A DNA stretch of 64,000 nt from Antilocapra americana (Eukaryota > Chordata > Mammalia > Artiodactyla > Antilocapridae): positions 1,115,181-1,179,180 of the forward strand of contig ML660213.1 of the NCBI GenBank assembly GCA_007570785.1, read 5' to 3'. Below the pieces are notes generated by a model that searched no databases, had not been told where the DNA came from, and saw only the letters and a list, made by a program, of their open reading frames with translations. This document shows positions 1-10,994 of this stretch, piece by piece. Position 1 is the first letter of the stretch. Every line of letters begins with the position of its first letter. The position numbers and the translations under genes are program-made.

Positions 1-1017
1 CTCCTCCAAGAAACATATAGAAAGATTATCTCTGAAGCTGTTTGCAACTGCCTTTCTAAGGTCAGCTGAAACCCTGAATTGTCTTTAAATATATTGCTTT
101 ATAATGGCTTCAATTTCTCCTATTATCCATTAGGATAACTTAATAATAATCTGTTTTCAACCTCGCAAATACTCCATCTGTAATATTATTTATAAACCAG
201 TATCTTTCGAGCCATGTTGCTGAAGACCTTGACATTTTTTCTTATTTTTCTCATAAAATGTTTTTTAGATTTTAAAATAGGTTCCAGAGAAATTCTCCAC
301 AGAAAGCACAAGAACCAATAAGTGTTCTTTAAGCCTCGCACCAGTCAACAAAATCCTTTCCTGCTATCAGCGGAACTGGCACATCTGTGAAGAGCCAAGT
401 TTCATCTTCTCATCATCCCCTTTTATATGTTCTGCTTCGGGGAAAAGGCATTTAAAGTATTAATATATAACCTTCATGCTCCCATCCCTCCTTTGTCTTG
501 TTTCTGAAATGACCAACTGTCCTGTTCCCTCCATACTCCCTTGCATTAGCTTCTAAAACTTTTCCCCTGACTCTGAGTGTCCAGATGCTGCTCTACTTGC
601 AGGAATAGCATATATTTTCTCTTTGTTGGTGTGCAGGAGATGGTAGTGATACACACTTAATAGCATCAATGAGATCCCTAGAACCAGCAACAATTTCTAC
701 ATCCTTGAGCTGCCTGGTTATGGACAGACAAATACTAGTACACCTGTGACTGGAAAACATCTCATCGAAAATAGCTTTTCTTTTTTACACAAAACCTATA
801 TTTCAACTAGTTGCATCATGATTCAGCCTGTGTAAACATCATCACTGTTTATAACCACAGATTCACACATACAAAAAAGAAAAAAACGCACTCTAATTTG
901 GAGCTATACGTAAAAATAAAGGTTGTGATAACTACCATTCTGTATGGTAAAACATGTCCAACACCTTTCTATACACAACATAATGAAAACATACACACTC
1001 ACATTAGAGGCAGAACT
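1..1017. other. Repeat-poor non-coding stretch
   Basis: I recognise no repeat family or coding region. The sequence is AT-rich with short poly-T and poly-A runs. The only open frame (811-1086) is low complexity and runs into the L1 tail, so I do not regard it as a gene. Confidence 0.5.
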
Positions 1018-1148
1018 GTAGGAGGGAGGTGGGAGGGGGATTCAGGATGGGGGGACACATGTATACCTGCAGCTGATTCATGTTGATGTATGGCAAAAAC
1101 CATCACAATACTGTAATTATTCTCCAATTAAAATAAATGCATTATTTT
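1018..1148 (+). mobile_element. L1 3' end, ruminant type
   Basis: A G-rich tract (gggaggtgggaggggg) is followed by a segment reading gattcatgttgatgtatggcaaaa and an AATAAA-like AT tail. This order is characteristic of ruminant L1 3' UTRs. Only the last ~130 bp are recognisable; the upstream boundary is unclear. Confidence 0.7.
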
Positions 1149-1704
1149 TTAGAAAGGTAGAGTTATAAAAATAACCAATATTGCTCTGTAGCTTTTATAC
1201 AAGAATATGATGAATGCATTTCAGAAAATGAAATGAGATTAAACAGTGAAAAGTATCTAGCTATAGGAACCACAGATCTGATCCTAAGGTGCTCAAACAC
1301 ACCCCACTGCAGACTAACAGGTGTTTCTGCGATCACCTCCTGCTCACTATGCTGTGTATCTGGTACGGGAGACTTTTGTCATCATTCCTTATAATCCCTT
1401 AGAGATTCGCCAAAACTGTCACCTGGAAGACAAAGTCCTGCTTCAGGCATATTCAGATGTAAGAGGCACCAAATCAGGTTTTCATATTGGATCCTCACCA
1501 AGGTCAGACACTGTCATTCCTGACCTACTGATCAATTAACTTTTCCGCGAGTTTTTGTGTCATTCTTTTTAACACCCAAAAGGGTGGTAGCTTCCAGTCC
1601 TACCCATGACAAGACTACCACCGGTCTTAAGTTTCAAAAGGAAGAGTAGTTTGCACCACTGATACATTTGCTTCCAAATTCCCCCAGCTCTAGAACAGAG
1701 AGGG
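1149..1704. other. Unassigned sequence with a small open frame
   Basis: No repeat family is recognised. A 72-codon frame opens at a GTG at 1321 and ends at 1539, preceded by a CAG that could serve as a splice acceptor. The peptide matches no family I know. It could be a diverged exon, an old pseudogene fragment or chance. Confidence 0.3.
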
Positions 1705-2066
1705 ACTGAACTGTGGTGTTGGAGAAGACACTTTAGAGTCCCTTGGACGGCTAGGAGATCCAACCAGTCCATCCTAAAGGAAATCAGTCCTGAATATTCA
1801 CTGGAAGGACTGATGTTGAAGCTAAAACTCTAAAACTTTGGCCACCTGATGCGAAGAGCTAATTCATTTGCAAAGACCCTGATGCCGGGAAAGATTGAGG
1901 GCAAGAGAAGAAGGGGACGACGGAGGATGAGATGGTTGGATGGCATCACTGACTCAAAGAACATGAGTTTGGGTGGACTCTGGGAGTTGGTGATGGACAG
2001 GGAGGCCTGGTGTGCTGCAGTCCATGGGGTCGCAAAGAAATGGACATGACTGAGCAACTGAACTAA
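1705..2066 (+). mobile_element. BovB LINE 3' fragment, type 1
   Basis: The sequence matches the last ~360 bp of BovB (RTE clade): the C-terminal part of the reverse-transcriptase frame and the short 3' end. The frame 1849-2049 preserves the [19 protein letters not shown] block seen in the other copies. The segment uses the gagttggtgatggacagggagg variant (type 1 here). It is 5'-truncated; no clear target duplication was found. Confidence 0.9.
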
Positions 2067-2320
2067 GTGAACACTACTGAGTTGTCCTGTGTCACAACCA
2101 ATGTCACCACCACTGTGCTTTTGTATTTCAACTTTCTCCACATTGGTTGTAACTCACACTCCTCCAAAGTCTGTCACTGTGACTGCGGATATGACAGTCC
2201 TTTACGCTCCTTGCTGGAGGGCTGAAAGTCTCTGCTACCCTCATCACAGTCCCCGGGGGAAATTACAGCCTGGCTTCTGAGTCACTGATTTGCAAGACAG
2301 TCTTACAATGATGACATGAG

Positions 2321-2626
2321 GGGTTTCCCTGGTGGCTCCATGGTAAAGAATCCACCTGCCAATACAGGCGACACAGATTTGATCCCTGATGCAGAAGATC
2401 CCAAATGCTGCAGAGCAACTAAGGCCGTGCGAAACTACGGAGCCCATGCTCTCGAGCCCATACACCCTAGAGCCCGTGCTCTATGACAAGAGAAGCCACC
2501 ACAATGAGAAGCCCTCGCCCTGCAACTAGAGAGCAGCCCCTGCTCGCTGCAACGGGAAAAAAGCCTGAGTAGCAATGAAGACTCAGCCCAGCCAGAAATA
2601 AATTAGTTTCTAAAAAAAAAAAAAAA
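2321..2626 (+). mobile_element. CHR-type tRNA-derived SINE
   Basis: The head reads ggtttccctggtggctcc, followed by a polymerase III B-box-like segment, then blocks of aactaaggccgtgc, agccaccacaatgagaagcc and a poly-A tail. This is the artiodactyl/cetacean CHR SINE layout. An 11-bp target duplication with one mismatch flanks it: gatgacatgag (2310-2320) and gatgacacgag (2627-2637). Confidence 0.9.
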
Positions 2627-2637
2627 GATGACACGAG

Positions 2638-3279
2638 TTACTGCAGCTCCCTGGTCACCACAACATAACCTCAGGTTTCCAACTTCCTTCATTGGGCAAC
2701 ACAACACTCTTGAAGAGATTCCCTGGCCAATCCAGGGTGGATCCACTCACATAAAGGGTCTCCGGGGCTCCACAGCATCGCCAGGAATCTCCTTTAGCTA
2801 GGTGCCGACATCCCAAGCAACTGCCTCTCCTATAAGGCTGAGAATCTAGCCTGAACGACTCCAGCCACTTTCACAGAAGCCTGAAGGCCAACACACATCA
2901 CTACCACCTAGTTAGGACCCCTCTGTCCGTAAGAAGAGGAAGCCTGTCCATCCCATAGGGCTCCTAACACACTCATGAAACACCATAGGCCTGGGTTATC
3001 ACATTCTGAGAGGCCCTGTTTCACAGTAGTGATGAGTTAAACCATATTTTTCACTCAATTATGTTTCGTAATGTGTAAACTCCACAGGCTCTTATCCATC
3101 TCTCTGCTCATGAGTGCTTTCTAATTCAGCTCCATTTTTCTGATACTGAAAAGCCTGCACAAAATTCAGTGGTCCATGTGAAATATCTTTGGAGCCCTAT
3201 AAAAGGAATCTTAATATAGGCAACTATAAGATATTGTTGCCAATAGATATTTTGTCTATTAATTCAGGAGATGCACACT
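2638..3279. other. Unassigned non-coding stretch
   Basis: The sequence is moderately GC-rich up to about 3000, then AT-rich. No repeat family or convincing reading frame is recognised. Confidence 0.4.
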
Positions 3280-3793
3280 TAATTTTTTTTCTTTTAATTT
3301 TAATTGGAGGATACTTTCTTTATAATATCAGAATGGTTTTTGCCATACATCAACATGAATTGGCCACATGCATACACATGTCCCCTCTCCCCTGAATCCC
3401 CCTATAGCCCTCCCATTTCCCTCACCCCCATCCCTCTAGGTTGTCACATAGCACCAACTTTGGGTCCCCTTTGTCATACAAACTCCCACTGGCTACCTAT
3501 TTTATACATGATAATGTATATGTTTCAGTGCTACTCTCTCAAATCATCTCACCCTCTCCTTCTCCCATTGAGTCTAAAAGTCTATTCTTTATGTCTGTAC
3601 CTTCTTTGCTGCCCTGCATGTCGGATCGTCAGTACCATCTTTCTAGATTCCATATATATGTGTTGATATACAATATCTGTCTTTCTCTTTCTGACTTAGT
3701 TCACTCTGTATAATAGGCTCTAGGTTCATCCACTCATTAGAACAGACTCAAATATGTTCCTTTTTAAAGGTGAGTAATATTCCATTGTGTGTA
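3280..3793 (-). mobile_element. L1 3' end, antisense
   Basis: On the minus strand this is the end of L1 ORF2 plus the 3' UTR. Marks on the plus strand are attggaggatac, catacatcaacatgaat, ctctaggttgtcaca, tctagattccatatata and ttcatccactcattagaac. The same order is seen at 34936-35430. The right end breaks at the tattccattgtgtg block. Confidence 0.88.
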
Positions 3794-4534
3794 TGTTACA
3801 CACTTAATTTTATGTACCCCTTGGTGTTTTCTGCATCAGGACACAGACTTTACCCCATAATAAAATCCTATATTCTGTTTTTCACTTTATTTTGTTACAT
3901 CTGCTATTTTGACCCATTTTTGTCCCAACATTGCTCTTCTCTAGTCTTCTTGTTAAGTCTACCCACTTCAAATTTCATTGTATAAGCAAAGATAACATTA
4001 ATATAAAAGGCCATCTGCAGGAAAAGTAAAACAGACCAATTTAGGTAATGGCCCACTTTAAATGACAGCACAGCAATTACTTTGTAAGAGTTTACTACAT
4101 CATATCTTTACTTCTACTTTATATATTGAAACTGATATTTACAATAAAAAAATTCATATGCCGTGATGCCTTGTCAAATATTCTGCCAACCAAGCTAAAT
4201 AATGTTCACACTAAGTGATATGTCTCAGATACATAACTTTACCTTCCATGGAGGGCAAGAAGAGAAAAACAATGTGAACTAAAAAGGGTCAAATTTAAGT
4301 ATGCATTATAACATATACTGTTCACTGAGCTTATTTTCCAAGGGTTATCAGCCAGTTTCAGGAAGTCATTTGCCATCTCAATTTTATACACGAGTTTCCA
4401 AAACATCAGGGTTTTCCAGCACTAAAGGTCTCTCTAATACCATGATATCCCCTACTAGTCCATCTTCATAGGGCCTGGAAGAGCCCAGGTTATCTCAGAA
4501 TATGTAACTGAAATTAATGTCAAAGGCAGCATGA
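3794..4534. other. Unassigned AT-rich stretch
   Basis: No repeat, RNA gene or supported reading frame is recognised between the antisense L1 and the split SINE. Confidence 0.4.
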
Positions 4535-5643
4535 GAATTTCCATGATGGTCCAGTGGCTAAGACTCTGCACTCTCAATATAAGGGGCCCAGGTTCCATCC
4601 CTGGGCAGAGAACTTCAGTTCAGTTCAGTCACTCAGTCGTGTCCGACTCTTTGTGACCCCATGAACTACAGCATGTCAGGCCTCCCTGTCCATCACCAAC
4701 TCCTGGAGTTTACCCAAACTCATGCCCATCGAGTAGGTAATGCCATCCAATCATCTCATCCTCTGTCGTCCCCTTCTCTTCCTACCTTCAATCTTTCCCA
4801 ACATCAGGGTTTTTTTCAGATGAATCAGCTCTTCGCATGAAGTGGCCAAAATATTGGAGTTTCAGCTTCAGCATCAGTCCTTCCAATGAACACTCAGGAC
4901 TGATTTCCTTTAGGATGGACTGGTTGGATCTCCTTGCAGTCCAAGGGATGCTCAAGAGTCTTCTCCAACACCACAGTTCAAAAGCATCAATTCTTCAGTG
5001 CTCAGGTTTCTTTATAGTCCAACTCTCACATCCATACATGACTACTGGAAAAACCATAGCCTTGACTAGACGGACCTTTGTTGGCAAAGTAATGTCTCTG
5101 CTTTTTAACATGCTGTCTAGGTTGCTCATAACTTTCCTCCCAGGGAGTAAGTGTCTTTTAATTTCATCTTTTAATATCACCATCTGCAGTGATTTTAGAG
5201 CTCCAAAAAATAAAGTCAGTCACTATTTCCACTGTTTACCCATCTATTTGCCATGAATTGATGGGACCAGATGCCATGATCTTAGTTTTCTGAATGTTGA
5301 GCTTTAGGCCAACTTTTTCACTCTCTTCACTTTCATCAAGAGGTTGTTCATTTCCTCTTCACTTTCTGCCATAAGGGTGGTGTCATCTGCATATCTGATG
5401 TTATTTATATTTCTTCCAACAATCTTGATTCCAGCTTGTGCTTCCTCCAGCCCAGCGTTTCTCATAATGTACTCTGCATACAAGTTAAATCAGCAGGGTG
5501 ACAATATACAGCCTTGACATACTCCCTTCTAGAGCCCCTGAATACCACAACTAAGAGTTTGCATCCCGCAACTAAAGATCCTGCATGCTGCAAGCAAGAC
5601 CAGGCACAGTCAAATAAACAAATAAAATCTTAAAAAAAAAAAA
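4535..5643 (+). mobile_element. CHR-1-like SINE split by BovB
   Basis: The left arm (4535-4614) carries the tRNA-like head, tccatgatggtccagtggct through ggttccatccctgggcag. The right arm (5529-5643) carries the repeated gatcctgcatgctgcaa body and a poly-A tail. Together they form one plus-strand SINE of roughly 195 bp interrupted by an antisense BovB, so the SINE is the older insertion. Confidence 0.8.
4615..5528 (-). mobile_element. BovB LINE fragment, type 1, nested in SINE
   Basis: A 5'-truncated BovB of ~914 bp lies in antisense orientation. It begins with the reversed 3' end (cagttcagttcagtcactc) and extends into the reverse-transcriptase palm. The catalytic box codes for YADD (plus-strand gtcatctgcatatctg near 5383-5398), unlike the copies at 15 kb and 46 kb. 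Frame remnants show deletions, so it is dead. Confidence 0.92.
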
Positions 5644-6305
5644 AACAGCACAAAGTAAAAAATAAGAGTAGAGAGATATAGAAACAAATCAAAACCCAGC
5701 AGAAAATAACATTCTAGCCCCACCTATCTGTGATATAAAATCCTGATCTAATTCATGCTGCCTTTATGGCAGACAATTCATCTACAGAACCTGGGTGGTG
5801 TCTGTTTATAATTTCTTAAGGTCTTTAAATTTACTAAAATGAATTTTAATATTTTTCAATGTTGAAAGTTGTTCCATTGCTGCCAAAGCAAAGGAAAAGT
5901 TTACCTAAAGAGATCTTCACATATAATGAAGACAGAAGAGAATACGAGAGAAAGAGAGAAGAGAATGAACCTCTACTGAAGAGGTGGATCTATTCACTCA
6001 CCTCCCCTTAGGGGACTAGGGATGTTCCCAGCGGGTAACAGGAATGCAGCAGGTGTTCCCTTTTCTCAGTTTCTTTTCAATGTCAGAGGATGAAGTCATT
6101 TTCTTTTATCAAGCTAGGATATAATCCCAACACCTTTGTTTGCCTTGTATATCTCCTAGAATTAATCACAAATGAAATGCCTTCACTTTTTTTAACATGT
6201 CATAAATTAAAACAATGCTTCTAATAGGTTACCTGAGCCTCTAAAGTTCTTGCCAGCTGGAGACTGGCTGGTGAATCCTTTTCTCATACACTCTGTGTAC
6301 AAAGC
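5644..6305. other. Unassigned stretch with purine-rich patch
   Basis: No gene or repeat family is recognised. A short purine-rich patch (gaagagaatacgagagaaagagagaag) lies near 5934-5960. Confidence 0.4.
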
Positions 6306-6949
6306 TGAAGATCTTGGCCTACCATACCAATAAACAGAATATGTGTGGCCATCAAGCCATCAGCCGCTGCAGCCGCCCAGACTGTGCACCCTCAGTTTGG
6401 AGGAAATCAGGACCCTACTTTCAATTAAGCTGCCTAGCAAAGGACTGATCTTAAAGAGCCCCGACTCTTGCATCTTCCCATGTACAGAAAAGTGCTAAAT
6501 TCATTAACTTGAGATGTTTGTTTTTCTTTATATGTGTGCATGTTCAGTCACGTCTGACTGTTTGTGATCTCATGGACCATAGCCCACCAGGCTTCTCTGT
6601 CATTGGGATTCTTCAGGCAAGAATGTTGGAGTGGGTTGCCACTTTCTTCTCCAACAGATCTTCCTAACCCAGGAATCGAACCTGCATCTCCTGCAACAGC
6701 ACGTAGATGTTTACCATCAGTGCCACCTGGGAAACCGTGTTTTTCTTTAGTTAACAGTAAATTTTGATGTTCTGACTACCTGATTTCTACTTTTTTTCCC
6801 CCAAAAAAACTCCTGTATATCCTGGCTCCTCCCTTACGTCTTGGGAATGCTCCCTCAGAGTGATTCGAGAAGCTGTCTCCCAGGCTTGAGTCCTCAGTAT
6901 GTCTGCCAAACAAGATACAATTCTCAACTTTCAGGTTGCATTTTTTTCA
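6306..6949 (+). mobile_element. Solo LTR of a ruminant endogenous retrovirus
   Basis: This aligns by eye with 19719-20192: both carry ataaacag, ggccatcaagc, catcagcc, agaaaagtgctaaatt, taacttgagatg, tgatattctga/tgatgttctga, cctcccttacgt and a tail ending in a T-run and CA. A TG start and CA end are proposed. No internal retroviral genes flank it. A Bov-tA SINE is inserted at 6531-6738. Assignment to a BTLTR1-like family is from memory. Confidence 0.75.
6531..6738 (-). mobile_element. Bov-tA SINE inserted in LTR
   Basis: Reverse-oriented Bov-tA: the BovB-like tail (gttcagtcacgtctgactg) is at the left and the tRNA-like head (gccacctgggaaacc) at the right. A perfect 11-bp target duplication gtttttcttta lies at 6520-6530 and 6739-6749. 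Confidence 0.95.
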
Positions 6950-8341
6950 GGCAACTCCAGGGTCTGCATCCATAGCCTCTATTCTATTATATTCTGCAGC
7001 TCTTGTGTTTTGTAAAAGTTGTACTGAAGAAAGAATCCACATTTAAATGCTCAAAATTATCACAAGACTATCAGGCAGGACTATGCCAAGAAGGGCACAG
7101 TGCCGGTGGCCATGCCTACAAAGCTGGATCCGTCTTTAAAGGCTCTTTCTCTTGATAGGGACAGAGAGAGACAGTGACAGAGACAGAGAGAGGAAGAGAA
7201 AGGAAAGCGAAGATACAAACAGCATACAGGCACTGATGGTGCACATTTTAGAAAGGGAATCTAACAGACAGTACAGTGAATACAGGCAGCAAGATTGTTT
7301 TATAACCCTTAAACTTGCTAAGAGATTAGATCTTAATTACTCTGAAAACAAAAGGCACTATAATTATGTGACATGGTAGAAGTACTCTGGCTACAATAGC
7401 AATCACATCACAATATAAATGCATCAAATCAACACTCTGAACATCTTAAACATACTTAATGCCATGTGTCAAACATACTTTAGCGAAAAGAAAAGGGGTT
7501 CCTCATACTGTACCCCAGGGTTTCTCTCCAGCTCAAAGCCTGGCATGCAGTCACCCTTATTGTTCTGAGATGTTCTAATTATATGAATATTTTTTCTACC
7601 GTACGCTATCTGGAAAATTTCAGTTTCTCCAGTAACAGCTTACATCCATTCCTCCAGTTACCTCTGCTGTCTACAGAACACAGTTCAACACCTAGAAATG
7701 GCTTCACCACCAGACTTCATCCAGCCCTCAGAGCCCTGCACTCAACTGCACTGGACCTCTCCGTGCGTCTGGGCTCACCAAGACCTTTGTCTGACTGTCC
7801 CCTTACTTGAGCATCAAGGTGAGGAGGTCTTGTCCCCTTCATCTGCAAGCTCCCTCTGTTTCTTACATCCTTATTAAGTACTTACGGTTTCAAATGCTGC
7901 TCAACTTTCATTTGTTTGAATGACTTTCCAATTTCTTCCTCTGAAAAGATAAAATATCTATTTTTTCCTCTCCAAGCTCCTAGAGCATGTAATCTATACG
8001 ATTTCATTTTGTGTTTTCTTTATGTTGAAGTGGGTTTTTCACTCACAAAGGAACATGCATTTTGAGGCCCAGAATGAAAAGGTCTGGCATATCTTATGTA
8101 ATGACAGGCTGCTGGCTAAATACACAGAAGAATCTTTTTTAAATCTCAACTACTTAGACCTGAAGGAATTTCTACATGATGGCCAATAAAAACACACTGA
8201 ATCCTTATTCTAATCACAACTGTAGGCATAGGACAAATGGTAAAAAAGATAAACTTTATAGCATTTATTTACTTTAAATTACCATCTCTCCAGCTCTTTC
8301 CTATTGAAGTCAATCTTGTGTTCCCTTAGCTGCCTCGCGGT
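6950..8341. other. Repeat-poor stretch with GA-rich segment
   Basis: No gene is supported. A GA-rich low-complexity segment (about 7157-7215) creates the start of a spurious frame at 7152-7379. The rest shows no recognised repeat. Confidence 0.45.
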
Positions 8342-8834
8342 CGTTGTTCAGTTGCTAAGTCGCATCCAGCTCTTTGTGACCTTATGAACAGAGCACACCA
8401 GGCTTCCTTGTCCTTCATTATCTCCCAGAATTTGCTCAAACTCATGTCCATTGAGTCGGTGATGCCATCCAACCATCTAATCCTCTGTAATCCCTTCTCC
8501 TTCTCCTTTCCCAGTTCAGTCCTTCCAATGAATATTCAGGGTTGATTTCCTTTAGAATTCATTGATTTGATCTCCTTGCTGTCCAAGGGACTCTCAAGAG
8601 TTTTCTCCAGCACCACAGTTCAAAACCATCATGCTCAGAATTCCTTATGGTCCAACTCTCACATCTGTACATGACTACTGGAAAAACCATAGCTTTGACT
8701 ATATGCACCTTTGTCAGCAAAGTGATGTCTCCGCTTTCCCTCCAATGAGGAAGCAATCTTTTAATTTCATGGCTTCAGTCAATGTCCTCAGTGATTTTGG
8801 AGCCCAAGAAAATAAAATCTGTCACTGTTTCTGC
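8342..8834 (-). mobile_element. BovB LINE fragment, type 2
   Basis: Antisense BovB with 3' end gttgttcagttgctaagtcg at the left, then ctatctcc-like and tgctcaaactcatgtcc blocks (type 2). It has internal deletions, for example around 8505-8520 and 8735-8745, and ends in the region before YADD. The many substitutions suggest an old copy. Confidence 0.9.
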
Positions 8835-10280
8835 TTAGAGTTCTCTAATTTTTTTTCCAGCCTCCAACCTTGCCTTTCCAGAAGAAACTCTCATTTTCCA
8901 GATTCAGTTCTTACCTGGAACTCAGAAAATCAAAACAATCACCTTAGACTTCACACACAGGAAACAGGGTGTCAGAAAGCCTATTTCTGAGGACAGAGGG
9001 CTACAGAGGACAGTTGGAGAGTTGACTGCCAGGAAAAGAGGAGCTGGCTCCAGTGATCCAGCCAAAGTATTGCATTTGGGGCTTTATAATGAGAAGAAAC
9101 CCACCTCCTTCTCCTGCCTCTCCCAGAGATCATGGAGAAAGACAAAAATAGGCAACCTTCACTCTACTTACAACATGCTGTCTTTTACATTAATTATTTT
9201 GTTCATGCAAAATACTCTAGAATTGTATTTTATTTTTTATTACATTTGAATAAATATTTTCCCTTTTTTTTTTTTCAAGTATATACAGACTGATGTCCTA
9301 GACACTGCAACCTCCTGGCAGTGAATATATGAGATTTTTCTTCCTTTAAAATTCACAGGTTAGAGGCCCATATTTCATTTTGAGCAAAAGCTCAATTTAT
9401 TCAAAGAGGTACAAATAGAGTACCTGCTGACTCTTCTCCACACTGGTATCCTACAGAGAGTAAGCAGTATCATCTGTAAATATTCCTTGAAATTCTTGGT
9501 AGATCAATGAAGATCAAAGTAAATCTAATATAGAAAATATTTGCCTGGCATTAAAGTTATACTTCAGGAAAGGGTAAAAATAGTGTAAGTTCTGCCAAAA
9601 AAAAAATGTAATTCATTTTTCTAAATGGAAAGTGGTTAATATAGACTCTGTAATGTGTTAAGAACATGGGTAATGAGATCAGAAAAGAACTAAATTACAG
9701 ATGCAAGTTTAACAATTCCAAGCTGTGAGACCTTGAAGCCATTTCTCCATTCATAATACAGAGATAATAGAAGTGCACTCTGAATTGGCCTCTGGACAGA
9801 AAGCAGAAAATCAATGACACCATTACTCCCAACCGAATAGTCACAACTAGCTGGATACACTACAACTCTATAGCTTTTAGAAACCATTCAAGAGTTGAGG
9901 ATACAAGGAAATCTAAGTGAACTAAATTCCAGTGAGGAGCCTTTCTGAGGAGATGAGAGACCTGTGTTTTTCATCCCTCACAGAGTGGTAAAAAGAAACC
10001 AGAGCCTCACTTCTAGGAATATGTCATGGGTACACACGGGATCTCTGGTCAGGTTACAATTCCAAGGCTCCCCAGTCACACACAAAGACTTCACCCATCT
10101 GCCGACCTCAAGTGTAGGGGAGACTACCGAAGGCTGAGTCAGGGCACGAGAGCTGAGTGAGACCCCTGCTCAGAATCAGGACTCCCCTGTCCAGTGCGGG
10201 AGAACAAACTTACAATGATAACACAAGAACCAAAGTTACCACTAAAAGGCCCTCAGGAGCATAAAAGCAAAACATTCAAT
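8835..10280. other. Unassigned stretch containing one MIR
   Basis: Apart from the MIR-like segment at 9655-9780 I see no repeat or gene. A poly-T tract lies near 9262-9275. Confidence 0.4.
9655..9780 (+). mobile_element. MIR SINE fragment, probable
   Basis: The order ...gggtaatgagatcag..., caagctgtgagaccttgaagcca, catttctcc, ataatacagagataatag follows the MIR core, in which the family has tgtgaccttgggcaa followed by a tctgtaaaatgggataat-like block. It is strongly diverged. Confidence 0.5.
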
Positions 10281-10650
10281 GGCTTCCCTGGTGGTCAATG
10301 GTTAAGAATCCGCCTGCCAGTGCAGGAGTCATGGGTTTGACCCCTGATTCGGGAAGATGCCCCAGGCCACGGAGCAACTAAGCCTGTGCACCACAACTAT
10401 TGAGCCTGTGCCCTGGAGTCTAGGAGCAGAAACCACTGAAGCCACACCTTGCACGCAGTGAGGCCCGCACACCCTAGAGTCCATGATCTGCAACAAGAGA
10501 AGCCACCACAATGAGAAGCCCGTGCATCCAGACGGCAACTAGAGAGGAGCCCGCACTCACTGCAACTAGAGAAAAGCCCGCGTAGCAGTGAAGACCCAGC
10601 AGAGCCAAAAACATATAAATAAACAAAATTATTAGAAAAGAAAAAAAAAA
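10281..10650 (+). mobile_element. CHR-type SINE
   Basis: Full-length CHR SINE: head ggcttccctggtggtcaatgg, then gcaactaagcctgtgc, gccaccacaatgagaagcccg and gaagacccagcagagcc blocks, ending in an A-rich tail. The middle region carries partially repeated agtctaggagcag/ctagagtccatgat segments typical of the family. Confidence 0.9.
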
Positions 10651-10779
10651 GTAACAAAATTAGCAGATTAAATCCATCAATTTGTAAAAAGGAGACTCCA
10701 AATGGAATGTAAAACATGTTTTAACATACGAAAACCGTCCTTGTCCATGACATATGTTAATGTATATTATGTTAACATA

Positions 10780-10994
10780 TGGGCTTCCCAGGTGGCACTG
10801 TGCTAAAAAATCTGCCTGTCAATGCCAGATGCAGATTCAAGCTCTGGGTCAGGAAGATCCCCTGGAGAAGGAAATGGCAATCCACTCTAGTATTCTTGCT
10901 ACAAAAACCCCATGCAAAGAGGAGCCTGGTGGGCTACAGTCCATGGGGTCAAAACGAGTTGGATATGACCAAGTACACACACACACACACACAC
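10780..10994 (+). mobile_element. Bov-tA SINE with (AC)n tail
   Basis: Head gggcttcccaggtggcactg; body ctctgggtcaggaagatcccctgg; the BovB-derived tail ends in an (AC)n run (10974-10992). A 9-bp target duplication gttaacata lies at 10771-10779 and 10995-11003. The microsatellite appears to have grown from the SINE tail. Confidence 0.95.

Noticed and set aside
10281..10360. tRNA genes suggested by B-box-like segments in SINE heads
   Set aside because: The heads are diverged, lack a foldable complete cloverleaf and continue directly into SINE bodies.
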